A stretch of 64,000 bases of DNA from Alphaproteobacteria bacterium. Lineage in GTDB: Bacteria > Pseudomonadota > Alphaproteobacteria > Caedimonadales > UBA1908. This document shows positions 28,067 through 37,494 of the stretch, one piece after another. The DNA lies in assembly GCA_021298595.1 (NCBI GenBank), contig JAJTHL010000003.1, positions 1 to 64,000 on the forward strand, given 5' to 3'. The stretch's first letter is position 1, and each line of letters starts with the position of its first letter. The position numbers were made by a program, and so were the translations under genes. The notes beneath the pieces are model-generated. The model searched no databases, was not told the DNA's origin, and was given only the letters and a program-made list of their open reading frames with translations.

Positions 28067-29908
28067 ATGAGCGCGCCTGGCTCCCATAGTGAATCGCTTC
28101 TTTACACTTATTGCTACCGGTGGGCTAAAAAACTTTGGCCGTCAAGGCTCTTAAGACGTCACAAGACTGAAGCCTCCATCGACATCGCTCCCTTTGTGGC
28201 ACGCTTTCTTGTACCCTACCAATTTGCCGTGATGAAGGCCCTTTTGCTTTTAACTATCGCAGCCATGACTGTTCTTTCCTTTGGCTTTGCCTTTCGTCTG
28301 CTTGTGGATCACGGCTTTTCGACCACCCATGATTCCTTCATCAATGTAGGTTTTTTATTCTTTTTGGGCGCAAGCGCCTTGTTGGCGCTGAATGCCTACT
28401 TTCGCATCACCACTACCTCTTGGATTGCAGAACGCCTTGTGACAGACGTCAGACGAGAAGTTTTTGGGCACCTCTTGACTCTGGACCAAACGTTTTTTGA
28501 AACGGCGCGCACGGGTGATCTTATTGCGCGCATTAATACAGACACGAGCCTCATTCAAACACTTTTCACCAATTCAGCCGCCGTGGCGGTTCGAAGCCTT
28601 TTACAGCTTGTGGGTGCAACCCTCATGATGTTTCTCACAAGCCTCAAGCTGACCGGGATTGTCTTTTTGGTGGTACCCATCATTTTATCACCCATTTGGA
28701 TCCTTGGACGGTGGGTGAAACGCCTGACCAAACAAGTCCAAGAAGCCCAAGGAAACGCCGAAGCTTACGCAGCTGAGCATCTGGCCTCTGTCACAACCTT
28801 GCAACTTTTCAACCGAGAGCAAACAATCTTGGGCCGGTTTATAAATCACCTGGACGAACGACTCTCCCTTGTAAAAAAACGCATCCACGTACGATCAGGC
28901 CTTGTGTGCATTGTGATCTTTTTTGCCTTTGCCAGCGTAAGCTGTGTCTTATGGATCGGCAGCCAAGATGTCGTTTCAGGTCATATGACGGCAGGTGCCT
29001 TGGTCTCTTTCGTCTTTTTTGCTGTCATTGTGGCTGGTTCTCTTAACTCTCTTTCGGAAGTTTTTGGCGAGCTTCAAACCGTTTCAGGCGCGTGCGAAAG
29101 GCTAGTTGAGCTTTTGATTATCACCCCCACACTAACACAACCTAACAGACCTCAAACGCCAACCTTCAATAAAGAGATTTCGTTTAATCAAGTCACCTTT
29201 AGCTATCCCACAAGGCCAACACTGCCCTCGTTAACCGATTTTTCCCTGACCCTCAAAAAAGGAGAAAAAGTTGCTTTAGTGGGACCCTCGGGAGCTGGAA
29301 AAAGCACTGTTTTTCAACTTCTTCTAAGGCTCTTTGACCCACAATCTGGCACTCTTACGGTGGATGGTGTCCCCTATAAAGCGTGCGATCTGCCAAGCCT
29401 TCGTCAGCTTTTCGCGGTAGTGCCTCAAGAGTCAGTGATTTTCAATATGAGCATCGAAGAAAATATTCGTTTTGGCCAACGTAGCCCCGTAGATGCGGCA
29501 CGTTTTTTTAAATTTTGTAAAAAGGCCCATGTAGATGAGTTCGTTGCATTGCTTCCACAAGGATATCAAACGATTGTAGGAGAAAAGGGTGTGCGTCTTT
29601 CAGGTGGTCAAAAACAGCGCCTGGCCCTTGCGCGCGCCTTTCTCAGGGAGGGAGAAATCTTGCTTTTGGATGAAGCCACCAACGCCCTTGATGCGGAAAG
29701 TGAAGCGCACATTCAAGAGGCACTTTCATCCCTTCTAAAAGACAAGACGGCCATGATTATTGCCCACCGCCTTTCCACCATCGAAAACGTTGATCGTATC
29801 ATTGTGCTTGACCAAGGTCGTGTTGTGGAGCAAGGAACATACGCGCAGCTTATGGCCCTCAAGGGCTTTTTTACCCGTCTTGTGCACAAACAACAATTCA
29901 CCAGTTGA
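28067..29908 (+). CDS. ABC exporter half-transporter
   Basis: A 613-residue half-transporter. The membrane domain (about residues 50-340) has six hydrophobic segments and the coupling loop region FFETARTGDLIARINTD. The ATPase domain has Walker A GPSGAGKST, Q-loop VVPQES, signature RLSGGQKQR, Walker B ILLLDEATNALD and the H-loop AHRLST. It is close to MsbA-like/lipid or multidrug exporters, and I do not know the substrate. It acts as a homodimer in the inner membrane and follows the DsbA-like gene directly. Confidence 0.9.
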   Translation: MSAPGSHSESLLYTYCYRWAKKLWPSRLLRRHKTEASIDIAPFVARFLVPYQFAVMKALLLLTIAAMTVLSFGFAFRLLVDHGFSTTHDSFINVGFLFFLGASALLALNAYFRITTTSWIAERLVTDVRREVFGHLLTLDQTFFETARTGDLIARINTDTSLIQTLFTNSAAVAVRSLLQLVGATLMMFLTSLKLTGIVFLVVPIILSPIWILGRWVKRLTKQVQEAQGNAEAYAAEHLASVTTLQLFNREQTILGRFINHLDERLSLVKKRIHVRSGLVCIVIFFAFASVSCVLWIGSQDVVSGHMTAGALVSFVFFAVIVAGSLNSLSEVFGELQTVSGACERLVELLIITPTLTQPNRPQTPTFNKEISFNQVTFSYPTRPTLPSLTDFSLTLKKGEKVALVGPSGAGKSTVFQLLLRLFDPQSGTLTVDGVPYKACDLPSLRQLFAVVPQESVIFNMSIEENIRFGQRSPVDAARFFKFCKKAHVDEFVALLPQGYQTIVGEKGVRLSGGQKQRLALARAFLREGEILLLDEATNALDAESEAHIQEALSSLLKDKTAMIIAHRLSTIENVDRIIVLDQGRVVEQGTYAQLMALKGFFTRLVHKQQFTS

Positions 29909-30086
29909 GACTTTTGCGCGTCTTTATGCCGTACAGATTTGCTAGAAAAATACTACTGTCGATTTCTATCTTAACTACAAGTTTTTCTTTCTAGATTATT
30001 AAGTATGGGACAAAAACGTTTGTGACTTCCAAAGAAGCGGTGACTCGTTAGCGTTCTTTTTTAGCTTTTTTTTGCCCCTAGGATCA

Positions 30087-31997
30087 TTACTGATTCATCC
30101 TCTTTCTTCTAAACGCTCCCTCATCGGCTAAATATCTCTCAAGAACAATATCAAGCTGTTGAAAGCGTAGTGGTTTATTTAGGTAATCATCCATCCCTGC
30201 TGCGATACATTTTTCCCGATCTCCCACAAGGGCGTCTGCTGTAAGCGCAACAATGGGAACGGGCTGCAATCCCTTATCTTTTTCATGTCTTCTGATACAA
30301 GCAGTCGATTCAAACCCGTCCATTTCAGGCATTTGACAGTCCATTAATATGAGATCATAGTTCTCATTTTGAAACATCTCAAATCCTATGCGCCCATTCT
30401 CCGCCATATGAACGGTTAATGCGTATCTCTCAAGAACCTTGTTAATCAACATTTGATTTACTTTTACATCTTCGACCACTAACACTTGTTTATCGGAGTA
30501 TTGCCGTGTGGTTTTTTCACATTTAGAAGAGTTATTCGGATCCTTAATGTGAAAAACTTCATATTTGGTTAAGAAGGATATCTCTTTTTTAGCATGTCTT
30601 GCCTCCATCAACACCTGGATAAATGTTTTCACTTCTCTTGGATAAAAGGGTTTTGAAAAGTAACCTCCAATCCCTGCTTTGGTCATCTTACTTTGCGATG
30701 GCATTTGCCCCGCAGAAAACATCAAAATACCCATGCTATTAGAAAGCAAGGGATGCGCTTGTACTTGTTCCACAAATTCTAGACCATTAATCCCATCTAA
30801 TCGGTAATCTACAATGAGAAGATCAAAAGCATGCCCTGCCTGTTTTGCTTCAAGAAGTGCCTGCAATGCGCTGTCCGTGGTTTCACAAAGTTGGGTTACC
30901 ATCCCAAACCGTTGCAAATATCCTTCCATAATGTACCCATTGACTGGGTAATCGTCCAGGACGAGGGCTTTTATGCCCCTGATATCAAAATCTGAGTATT
31001 GGCATGAAATATTATTATTGACTCCCTCCTTCAGAAAGAGACTAAAATGAAAAGCTGATCCTTTTCCTTCCTCACTTGTGACCTTTATTGTGCCACCCAT
31101 CATCTCAATCAAACTCTTACTAATGGAAAGACCAAGACCCGTTCCGCCGAATTTACGCGTGGTTCCTTCTTCCGCTTGGGTGAATTTACTGAATATATAG
31201 TCAAGCTTATTTGCTGGGATACCGATTCCTGTGTCCTCGACCCTAAAACAAAGCTCAATATGACCATCGACGGAAGGCTTGGACCCCACATTTACCAAAA
31301 CATGGCCTTTTGAGGTAAACTTGATCGCATTTCCGGCAAGGTTTATGAGAATTTGCCGTACCCTCAACGGATCTCCCACCAAAAACTGCGGCACGCTTGG
31401 ATCCACATTGACAAGAAGTTCAATGCATTTTTCTTGTGTTTTGAGGCGAATCAAATCTGTAATATCCTCTAACAGAATGTAAAGATTGAAATTAATTGGA
31501 TCCAATTGCAGCTTTTCGGCTTCAATCTTTGACAGGTCTAAAATATCATTGATAATATCGAGCAGATTCTCTGCTGATTTTTGAATAATCTGCGCGGTGT
31601 TGCGCTGCTCTGGTGTCAGGTGCATCTCCAAAAGAAGTGAGGTCATTCCTAGAACGCCGTTCATGGGCGTTCTGATTTCATGACTCATGTTGGCCAAAAA
31701 ATCACTTTTGGCCCGACTGGCCCGCTCAGCGGCTTCTTTTGCGCTGGCTATTTCAGCTGTACGTTTTTTGACTTCTTCTTCAAGATGCTCCTTTTGGAAG
31801 GTAATTTCACTATATTGTTCAGACATTTCATCTGACATAAGTTGTAATGTTCGTTCCGCCCTAAGACGGGATTGTTCAAAGTCTTCATAGGCTTGGCTCA
31901 CCATTGGCAGTAAAGAAGGAATATTTAACTGCCCCTCTCGGTCCGTGGCTTTTTTTACTTGTCTTTGTAAAACACGGTGTAATGTCTCCTCTTGCAT
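30087..31997 (-). CDS. hybrid histidine kinase with two receiver domains
   Basis: A 636-residue soluble hybrid kinase. Residues 1-95 form a helical/coiled-coil linker ([22 protein letters not shown]). HisKA follows with phospho-acceptor His106 in [11 protein letters not shown]. HATPase is at about 205-330 ([18 protein letters not shown]). REC1 is at about 345-465 ([10 protein letters not shown]) and REC2 at about 505-625 ([27 protein letters not shown]). No sensor domain is present, so input may come from a partner such as the FIST protein encoded 25 bases upstream. A near-duplicate kinase lies at 33163-34886. SD GAGGG is about nine bases upstream. Confidence 0.92.
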   Translation of the reverse strand: MQEETLHRVLQRQVKKATDREGQLNIPSLLPMVSQAYEDFEQSRLRAERTLQLMSDEMSEQYSEITFQKEHLEEEVKKRTAEIASAKEAAERASRAKSDFLANMSHEIRTPMNGVLGMTSLLLEMHLTPEQRNTAQIIQKSAENLLDIINDILDLSKIEAEKLQLDPINFNLYILLEDITDLIRLKTQEKCIELLVNVDPSVPQFLVGDPLRVRQILINLAGNAIKFTSKGHVLVNVGSKPSVDGHIELCFRVEDTGIGIPANKLDYIFSKFTQAEEGTTRKFGGTGLGLSISKSLIEMMGGTIKVTSEEGKGSAFHFSLFLKEGVNNNISCQYSDFDIRGIKALVLDDYPVNGYIMEGYLQRFGMVTQLCETTDSALQALLEAKQAGHAFDLLIVDYRLDGINGLEFVEQVQAHPLLSNSMGILMFSAGQMPSQSKMTKAGIGGYFSKPFYPREVKTFIQVLMEARHAKKEISFLTKYEVFHIKDPNNSSKCEKTTRQYSDKQVLVVEDVKVNQMLINKVLERYALTVHMAENGRIGFEMFQNENYDLILMDCQMPEMDGFESTACIRRHEKDKGLQPVPIVALTADALVGDREKCIAAGMDDYLNKPLRFQQLDIVLERYLADEGAFRRKRMNQ

Positions 31998-32021
31998 CTT
32001 GCCTACCCTCTTAAGTTAGGT

Positions 32022-33173
32022 TTATGTCCGTTCAGAAAGCAATGTAATGGTCATGGTTTGGTTATGAAAACCGCACTGACCCGTTGATCTGTGATGACCG
32101 ATTTCACCGTATGAATAGTATCCGATCGTGGGGATTTCGCTTTTGAAAAGCTCTTCTACAATTTCTACTTCATCTGCGACAGATTGACCCATGAGCACTT
32201 TTCGACCAATGCAGCTCACAAGTAAGGCAAAACCTTTCTGGTCTTGATTGACAGCGATTGAGGAATGCTTCATGGCCAAAGAGGCCGCCTGTTCGGCGCC
32301 ATCGATGAGGTGATTAAAATCACCCTTCATTAACCGGGCGACATAACCCTGGGGGACGTCGCCCGCAAAAATAAGAGACTGGTCTTCTTCATTCATACCG
32401 ATAATGGTGCGCACAATATCATGATCAGAGTTTTTGTCAGGACGGATATTTAAAGGAAAGTAAAGGGCACTTCTTGGAAGATCTTTTGCTTCGTCGCCTA
32501 AATAATCTTTATATAGCTTGAGCGCAGGCTTTCCATCCAGTTCATAGAGGATGTTGTTTTCAGATTTAGAGATCACACGTTCTGGTCCAAAGGCATCCCA
32601 CCCCCCAACGCTACCGTAGCTGACGTTTATGCTATCTCCATAAAAACCGATGGCCGCAACCATTTTATCGCAAATTTTCTCGTTGAGGCCCACATAGGTT
32701 TGACCAAACTGTGCGTCCATGTCGGCGGCAAACCCTCCCATGAGAATGACGCCTTGCGGAATCTCCTCGAAAAAACCCTTGACAAGGTCACTCCCTATGA
32801 CGTGTGACCCCACACTTAAGACAAAAATAGCCTTCAAGTCCGGAGCCTTTAGCGTTTCTCCCAAACTCTTACCGACACCGTGTGATTCTTCCATATGGTG
32901 AATCGCAGACTGCGCGCTTTTTACATAGAATTCACGGGGCTCAACCGCTGTGATGACAAGGGTATTTTCTTGTACCTCTCCGTTGTAAATTTCTCCCCCA
33001 GAACTACACCCAAGAAGGGTTGCTTTAGGGTAATGGCGTTTGATTTCTGTTAGGAAATCTTTATTTTCTAACAGATTTTTGGCTGCGAAATAGACCACGA
33101 ATGCGGCGTCTCGAAGGGTTGGATCACCGCTCCACCCCTTTTGTTCTTGCCACGTTAAATGCTCAACCTTCAT
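32022..33173 (-). CDS. FIST-domain sensor protein
   Basis: A 383-residue protein with a FIST_N domain (residues about 30-215, with LLGCSSGGEI and GSHVIGSDLVKGF) and a FIST_C domain (about 220-370, with LYKDYLG and LVSCIGRKVLMG). FIST domains are sensory modules believed to bind small ligands such as amino acids, usually in signalling operons. It sits between two hybrid kinases: it overlaps the end of the upstream kinase by 11 bases and is 25 bases from the next. It is probably the input for one or both. Confidence 0.93.
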   Translation of the reverse strand: MKVEHLTWQEQKGWSGDPTLRDAAFVVYFAAKNLLENKDFLTEIKRHYPKATLLGCSSGGEIYNGEVQENTLVITAVEPREFYVKSAQSAIHHMEESHGVGKSLGETLKAPDLKAIFVLSVGSHVIGSDLVKGFFEEIPQGVILMGGFAADMDAQFGQTYVGLNEKICDKMVAAIGFYGDSINVSYGSVGGWDAFGPERVISKSENNILYELDGKPALKLYKDYLGDEAKDLPRSALYFPLNIRPDKNSDHDIVRTIIGMNEEDQSLIFAGDVPQGYVARLMKGDFNHLIDGAEQAASLAMKHSSIAVNQDQKGFALLVSCIGRKVLMGQSVADEVEIVEELFKSEIPTIGYYSYGEIGHHRSTGQCGFHNQTMTITLLSERT

Positions 33174-34173
33174 GGATTTTTACCTCCCTTTTTTTCATAG
33201 GTTTATTCTCAAGCCATTCTTCTAGGGCCTTTGTTAACTGTGGAAAGCGAATGGGTTTATTCAAGTAATCATCCATCCCTGCCGCTAGACATTTTTCGCG
33301 ATCTCCTACCAGGGCGTCGGCTGTTAAGGCCACAATGGGAATATGACCTATACTTCTTTCATTTTCATAATCGCGAATCCTCTTTGTTGCCTCAAAACCA
33401 TCCATTTCTGGCATTTGGCAATCCATGAAAATCATGTCATAGCCTCCTGTTTGAAACATCTCGAAGCCAATTCTTCCATTATCTGCAATCTCCACCGTTA
33501 GGTCGTGCTTGGCAAGAATCTTTGTAATAAGCATCTGGTTTACTTTAACATCTTCAACAACCAGCACGCGTCTTCCAGGGTATTTCTTTTTTTCTTTTTG
33601 ATCACCACCTGTTAAACTATCAGGATTTTGTAAACGAAGTACTTCCTGTTTAGTTAAAAAGGGTAAAGATCTTTTATGTTCTTTGGCCTCCATCAAAACT
33701 TGCAAAAAGGCGTTGATCTCCTGAGGGTAGAACGGCTTTGAAAAAAAGGCAGCGATGCCCACCTGGTTGAGTGTACTTTGAGATGGCATTTGTGCGGCCG
33801 AAAACATCACGACCACAAGATCACTCTTAAGGATATCATCTTTTTGGATCTCGGCTGCAAACTCAAGGCCAGACATGTCCTCTAGATAGTAATCAACGAT
33901 AGCAATATCATAGGGACTACCACGGTGGTGACTGAGTCGAATTTCGCTCAGCGCTTCTTCTGCACTTTTACACAGATGTGACACAACGCCAAAACGCTCA
34001 AGATAGCCCTTCATAATTTCGGCATTCACGACGTAATCATCTACAACGATGGCTCGCAGCCCTTTAAGGTCGTAGCCCGTATCTTTGAACTGTGTTTTGC
34101 TGGCATTCCCTTCTTTTAAATTCACCGTAAAGTGGAAAACGGACCCTTGACCTTCAACGCTTGTCACATCCAC
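33163..34173 (-). CDS. tandem receiver part of the split hybrid kinase
   Basis: 336 codons that begin inside the kinase domain ([11 protein letters not shown]) and hold two REC domains: REC1 with [12 protein letters not shown] and REC2 with [14 protein letters not shown] and [13 protein letters not shown]. The segment is the direct continuation of the HisKA/HATPase part at 34164-34886. The break is at the run of seven G at 34176-34182 (C on the plus strand). One more G would read [13 protein letters not shown], as in the intact sister kinase ([13 protein letters not shown]). A start inside is not plausible. The gene ends with an 11-base overlap on the FIST gene. Confidence 0.85.
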   Translation of the reverse strand: MDVTSVEGQGSVFHFTVNLKEGNASKTQFKDTGYDLKGLRAIVVDDYVVNAEIMKGYLERFGVVSHLCKSAEEALSEIRLSHHRGSPYDIAIVDYYLEDMSGLEFAAEIQKDDILKSDLVVVMFSAAQMPSQSTLNQVGIAAFFSKPFYPQEINAFLQVLMEAKEHKRSLPFLTKQEVLRLQNPDSLTGGDQKEKKKYPGRRVLVVEDVKVNQMLITKILAKHDLTVEIADNGRIGFEMFQTGGYDMIFMDCQMPEMDGFEATKRIRDYENERSIGHIPIVALTADALVGDREKCLAAGMDDYLNKPIRFPQLTKALEEWLENKPMKKREVKIHEG

Positions 34174-34886
34174 AGCCCCCCCATCATCTCGATCAAACTT
34201 TTGCTGATAGATAATCCAAGTCCTGTCCCACCAAATTTGCGAGTTGTCCCTTCCTCCGCCTGTGTAAACTTGCTAAAAATATACGCAATTTTCTCTTGGG
34301 GAATCCCAATGCCCGTATCCTCTACCTGGAAATCTAAACAAAGGATATCGTCTTTTAGTTTCGTTGAGGAAACGGCGATCATCACGTGACCTTTGGTGGT
34401 AAACTTTGTCGCGTTCCCCACAAGATTCAAAAGAATTTGACGCAACCGCACAGGGTCACCTTGCAAAAATTGCGGCACCGAAGGGTCTACGTTAACGAGA
34501 AGTTCAATGGCTTTTTTTTGGGTCTTGAGACGAATGAGATCGGTCAGATCTTCAAGAAGGGTGTAGAGGTTAAAATCAATGTTTTCAAGTTGAAGTTTAT
34601 CCGCTTCTATCTTTGAAAGATCTAAAATATCATTGATAATATCAAGAAGATTTTCAGCGGACTTTTGTATAATCAACGCAGTGTTTTTTTGCTCAGGCGT
34701 GAGATCCATATCAAGAAGAAGGGCCGTCATCCCCAACACACCGTTCATGGGGGTCCTGATTTCATGGCTCATGTTAGCTAGAAAGTCACTTTTTGCTTTG
34801 TTCGCGTATTCGGCAAGGTCTTTGGCACGCTTCAGTTCTTTGGCATAGCTTTGAAGTGCCCTTTCCTGAATTTTATGGATTGTCAC
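34164..34886 (-). CDS. HisKA-HATPase part of the split hybrid kinase
   Basis: 240 codons holding a dimerisation/phospho-acceptor domain ([11 protein letters not shown]) and an ATPase domain ([18 protein letters not shown]), then a premature TGA after MMGGLWM. Translation upstream of the GTG at 34886 stays open and reads [16 protein letters not shown], the end of a PAS/PAC domain. So this part also belongs to the MHYT protein at 34943-36244. One missing A in the seven-A run at 34955-34961 separates them. The GTG is unlikely to be a true start. Confidence 0.85.
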   Translation of the reverse strand: MTIHKIQERALQSYAKELKRAKDLAEYANKAKSDFLANMSHEIRTPMNGVLGMTALLLDMDLTPEQKNTALIIQKSAENLLDIINDILDLSKIEADKLQLENIDFNLYTLLEDLTDLIRLKTQKKAIELLVNVDPSVPQFLQGDPVRLRQILLNLVGNATKFTTKGHVMIAVSSTKLKDDILCLDFQVEDTGIGIPQEKIAYIFSKFTQAEEGTTRKFGGTGLGLSISKSLIEMMGGLWM

Positions 34887-34942
34887 ATCAGTACAATAAA
34901 TAATGTGAGATTCTTTTTCTTTTATTAAAATTTTTACAATTT

Positions 34943-36244
34943 TTAAATCATATGTTTTTTTATATACTTGACCTCCTCTTGGAATGAGGAAATTTTTTGA
35001 GGCGTGATTTTCACTTTGATAATATTAAGTGCCATTTTGAGCATCGGATGAATTTTGTCTGTATCCATTAAACCTGGAAACAAACTTAATGCACTTGGAT
35101 TTGCGTAAACCACACCTTGGTCTTCCATAATTTGAAAAATCGGCATGGGGTTATTTCTTGGGAAAAGACCAAGACGTTCTATTTCTTGTTTCCAATTTTT
35201 AAGACTTCGTATGGAGTAGTACCAAGAGAGACTCAAAATAGTGATTGCTGGAATCAAAACATAGAAAGTAGTCATATTTTGATCTTTTATTTGTATAATA
35301 GCTTTTTCCAGCAGAGCAAAGCTTGCCGTCGAATGAAAATCAGACAAGGCGCTGGTGATGTGGTCACGCATGCTCAGAGCGTTATAACCAACATAAATCA
35401 CAAGGCCAAAAGATAATATGAGACTGATGTAAAGAAGTGCTTGGGGAAAGTTGCCAACTTTACCGCGTTTTTTCGCAGCCGCTAGCTGCTTGAGATGTGT
35501 GGAAAAGGCAAGAGAGCATCCCAAACTGAGGGAGGTCATGATTGTGATGGCATACGCAATCTTATCAAAGGATTGATCGGATGCATATCGGCAGTCAGCA
35601 AAAGGTACAAAGACCGACGCCGCCATGCCAGTATAATGCATCCCGCAGATGGCCGCGCCCATAATGAAAGACGCCCCGACCATGTAAGGAAAGCGTTTAG
35701 GTCCTTTAGGAATATTAAAGGCAATCATAAGCGCAGTGCCTGACGCGACGATGGCAATCACAACAGAAAGAGCAAACAGTCCTGGTTTGTACAAAAGGGT
35801 CGCGTCCATTTGCATGGCCGCCATGCCGATGTAGTGCATCAGGCAAATGCCTGTCCCCAAGAGGACAGAACTAAGCGCGATGGTTTTAATGGTGGGTGTA
35901 TTATCACGGATAATTTCAAAAACAAAGTACGCCACAGCCATGGCCACAAGGAGTGAAAAAAGTGTGAGCCCAGTATCATAGTGCAAGAGCATCCTCATTT
36001 CGAAGGATAACATGCCAATAAGATGCATGGACCAAATACCCACCCCAAAAACAAAAGTTCCACACGCGATCATAGTACTTTGTTTTATGATAAGTTTTTT
36101 ACTTCTGAGATGCGTGACAAGATCTAAAGCAAAGTAAGAAGAAATCGTTGCCACAAGGTATGAAAAAACCACCAGGACGATGTCATATGTCCCGTGCTCA
36201 GCGTTAGAAGGAATACTTTCTATAAAAAAAGAAGTCGTTAACAT
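34943..36244 (-). CDS. MHYT membrane sensor with PAS, N-terminal part of the split kinase
   Basis: A 433-codon frame. Residues about 25-245 form an MHYT domain: seven membrane helices carrying MHLIGM, MHYIGM and MHYTGM motifs, thought to bind copper and sense a diatomic gas or redox state. Another helix pair follows at about 275-345 and the start of a PAS domain at about 360-430 ([22 protein letters not shown]). The frame ends at KKHMI because of a seven-A run at 34955-34961. An eight-A run would continue the PAS domain into the histidine kinase. The intact protein would be MHYT-PAS-HisKA-HATPase-REC-REC, about 1025 residues. Confidence 0.88.
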   Translation of the reverse strand: MLTTSFFIESIPSNAEHGTYDIVLVVFSYLVATISSYFALDLVTHLRSKKLIIKQSTMIACGTFVFGVGIWSMHLIGMLSFEMRMLLHYDTGLTLFSLLVAMAVAYFVFEIIRDNTPTIKTIALSSVLLGTGICLMHYIGMAAMQMDATLLYKPGLFALSVVIAIVASGTALMIAFNIPKGPKRFPYMVGASFIMGAAICGMHYTGMAASVFVPFADCRYASDQSFDKIAYAITIMTSLSLGCSLAFSTHLKQLAAAKKRGKVGNFPQALLYISLILSFGLVIYVGYNALSMRDHITSALSDFHSTASFALLEKAIIQIKDQNMTTFYVLIPAITILSLSWYYSIRSLKNWKQEIERLGLFPRNNPMPIFQIMEDQGVVYANPSALSLFPGLMDTDKIHPMLKMALNIIKVKITPQKISSFQEEVKYIKKHMI

Positions 36245-36346
36245 GTTTTTTTTAAACGCTTTTTTAAAATATCACTTGAAGTTCTTGCGCCTTATCACCC
36301 TGTTACTTTATCATCGTATAGTGGAGGCAAGAAAAGGTTTTTAGGA

Positions 36347-37216
36347 ATGCTCGTTAAATCTGTTGACCGAGACGCAGAGAAAATGCTGATGAGAACAGTC
36401 AACGAATGTGGTCGTCTTCCTGCTCAAGAAGGGTTAATCCTTTTCTGCGCTTTTTCAAAGTTACAAGACTTTGTGTCGTCAAAAACTTTGAATGAAACAC
36501 TCAAAAGCGTCTTAAGTGATCGGGAGGCGGAATGTTATGTCTGCTCAGATCACGACACATTTATTTATTGGAAATCTTCTGTCAAAGACGAAGAACTTGT
36601 TGTCATAAAGACCATTCAAGATGATTATGCTCAGGCATTTTCGTCTGTACCTGCTTCTCAGATTTTTCAGGTCTTTGACACACGCTCGCAGTTAGAAGAG
36701 TTGCGTTCTTTACTTCTTGAAAAAATAGAGTTTTTGACTACAAACACTGCCCCCCAAGACCTGCGTCCTGACATCCCTGTTCTCTCACCTATCCAAAATG
36801 TCCTTTTGAAAAAATCCCAAGAACGTCGCGCCTCAAGGTCTAAAATTGAAATTCTCATTGTGGAAGATCAGGATTTTTCTAGAAAACTCCTCATGGGACT
36901 CATGCAAAAAGATCATGTGTGTTATGGCGCGAAAAATGCCGCCGAGGCCGTTCAGTATTTTGTAGAGGAAGCTCCTGATATTATTTTCCTCGATATCGAA
37001 CTTCCCGATCATGACGGACACAGTCTTGCCAGACTTTTTAGACAATATGATCCCAGGGCCTTCATTGTCATGGTCACTGGGAATAACTACCAAAAGGACG
37101 TAGATCGCGCCAAAGAAAATGGTGTGAATGGCTTTATTGCCAAGCCTTACAGTAAACAAAGCATCTATAATGCAGTCCAAAGTTTCGTGCAATCACATCT
37201 GGTGACCGCGAGTTAG
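36347..37216 (+). CDS. response regulator with C-terminal receiver
   Basis: A 289-residue protein. Residues about 1-165 have no domain I recognise. Residues about 170-285 are a receiver domain: acidic pocket IVEDQD, phospho-acceptor Asp in FLDIELPDHDG, Thr/Lys switch residues in VMVTGNN and AKPY. The gene is divergent from the MHYT kinase, with AAAAGG about nine bases upstream. The HPt frame begins only nine bases after the stop. An overlapping open HPt reading suggests one REC-HPt protein with one missing base, but this is uncertain. Confidence 0.85.
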   Translation: MLVKSVDRDAEKMLMRTVNECGRLPAQEGLILFCAFSKLQDFVSSKTLNETLKSVLSDREAECYVCSDHDTFIYWKSSVKDEELVVIKTIQDDYAQAFSSVPASQIFQVFDTRSQLEELRSLLLEKIEFLTTNTAPQDLRPDIPVLSPIQNVLLKKSQERRASRSKIEILIVEDQDFSRKLLMGLMQKDHVCYGAKNAAEAVQYFVEEAPDIIFLDIELPDHDGHSLARLFRQYDPRAFIVMVTGNNYQKDVDRAKENGVNGFIAKPYSKQSIYNAVQSFVQSHLVTAS

Positions 37217-37224
37217 AAGAAGCT

Positions 37225-37491
37225 TTGTTTCAAGAATTTTTTTCCTCAGCTACTGAGCTTTTGTCTCAACTTTCCCATGCTGTTCAAACAAATAACTCTG
37301 ATGGATGGAGAACGGCCGCCCATGCTTTAAAAGGGACTTCCTATAATCTTGGTGCGAAACTTCTTGGCGACTATTGCAAGACAGCACAAGAGCAAAACAA
37401 CGCCTCCCGTGATGAGAAGCAAGAAATCTTAGAAAATATTAACAGCGAATACGGGCGCGTGCGTGCATATATTAAGGCAGGGGAGTACTAG
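37225..37491 (+). CDS. HPt phosphotransfer domain protein
   Basis: An 88-codon frame from TTG with the HPt signature AAHALKGTSYNLGA, including the phospho-accepting His. HPt proteins relay phosphate between receiver domains of hybrid kinases and response regulators. The open frame continues upstream to 37171, reading GDRELEEALFQEFF before and over the TTG. This is typical HPt sequence, so the true N-terminus lies further upstream or is fused to the preceding receiver. It ends three bases before the next ATG, so the three genes form an operon. Confidence 0.75.
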   Translation: MFQEFFSSATELLSQLSHAVQTNNSDGWRTAAHALKGTSYNLGAKLLGDYCKTAQEQNNASRDEKQEILENINSEYGRVRAYIKAGEY

Positions 37492-37494
37492 TTT

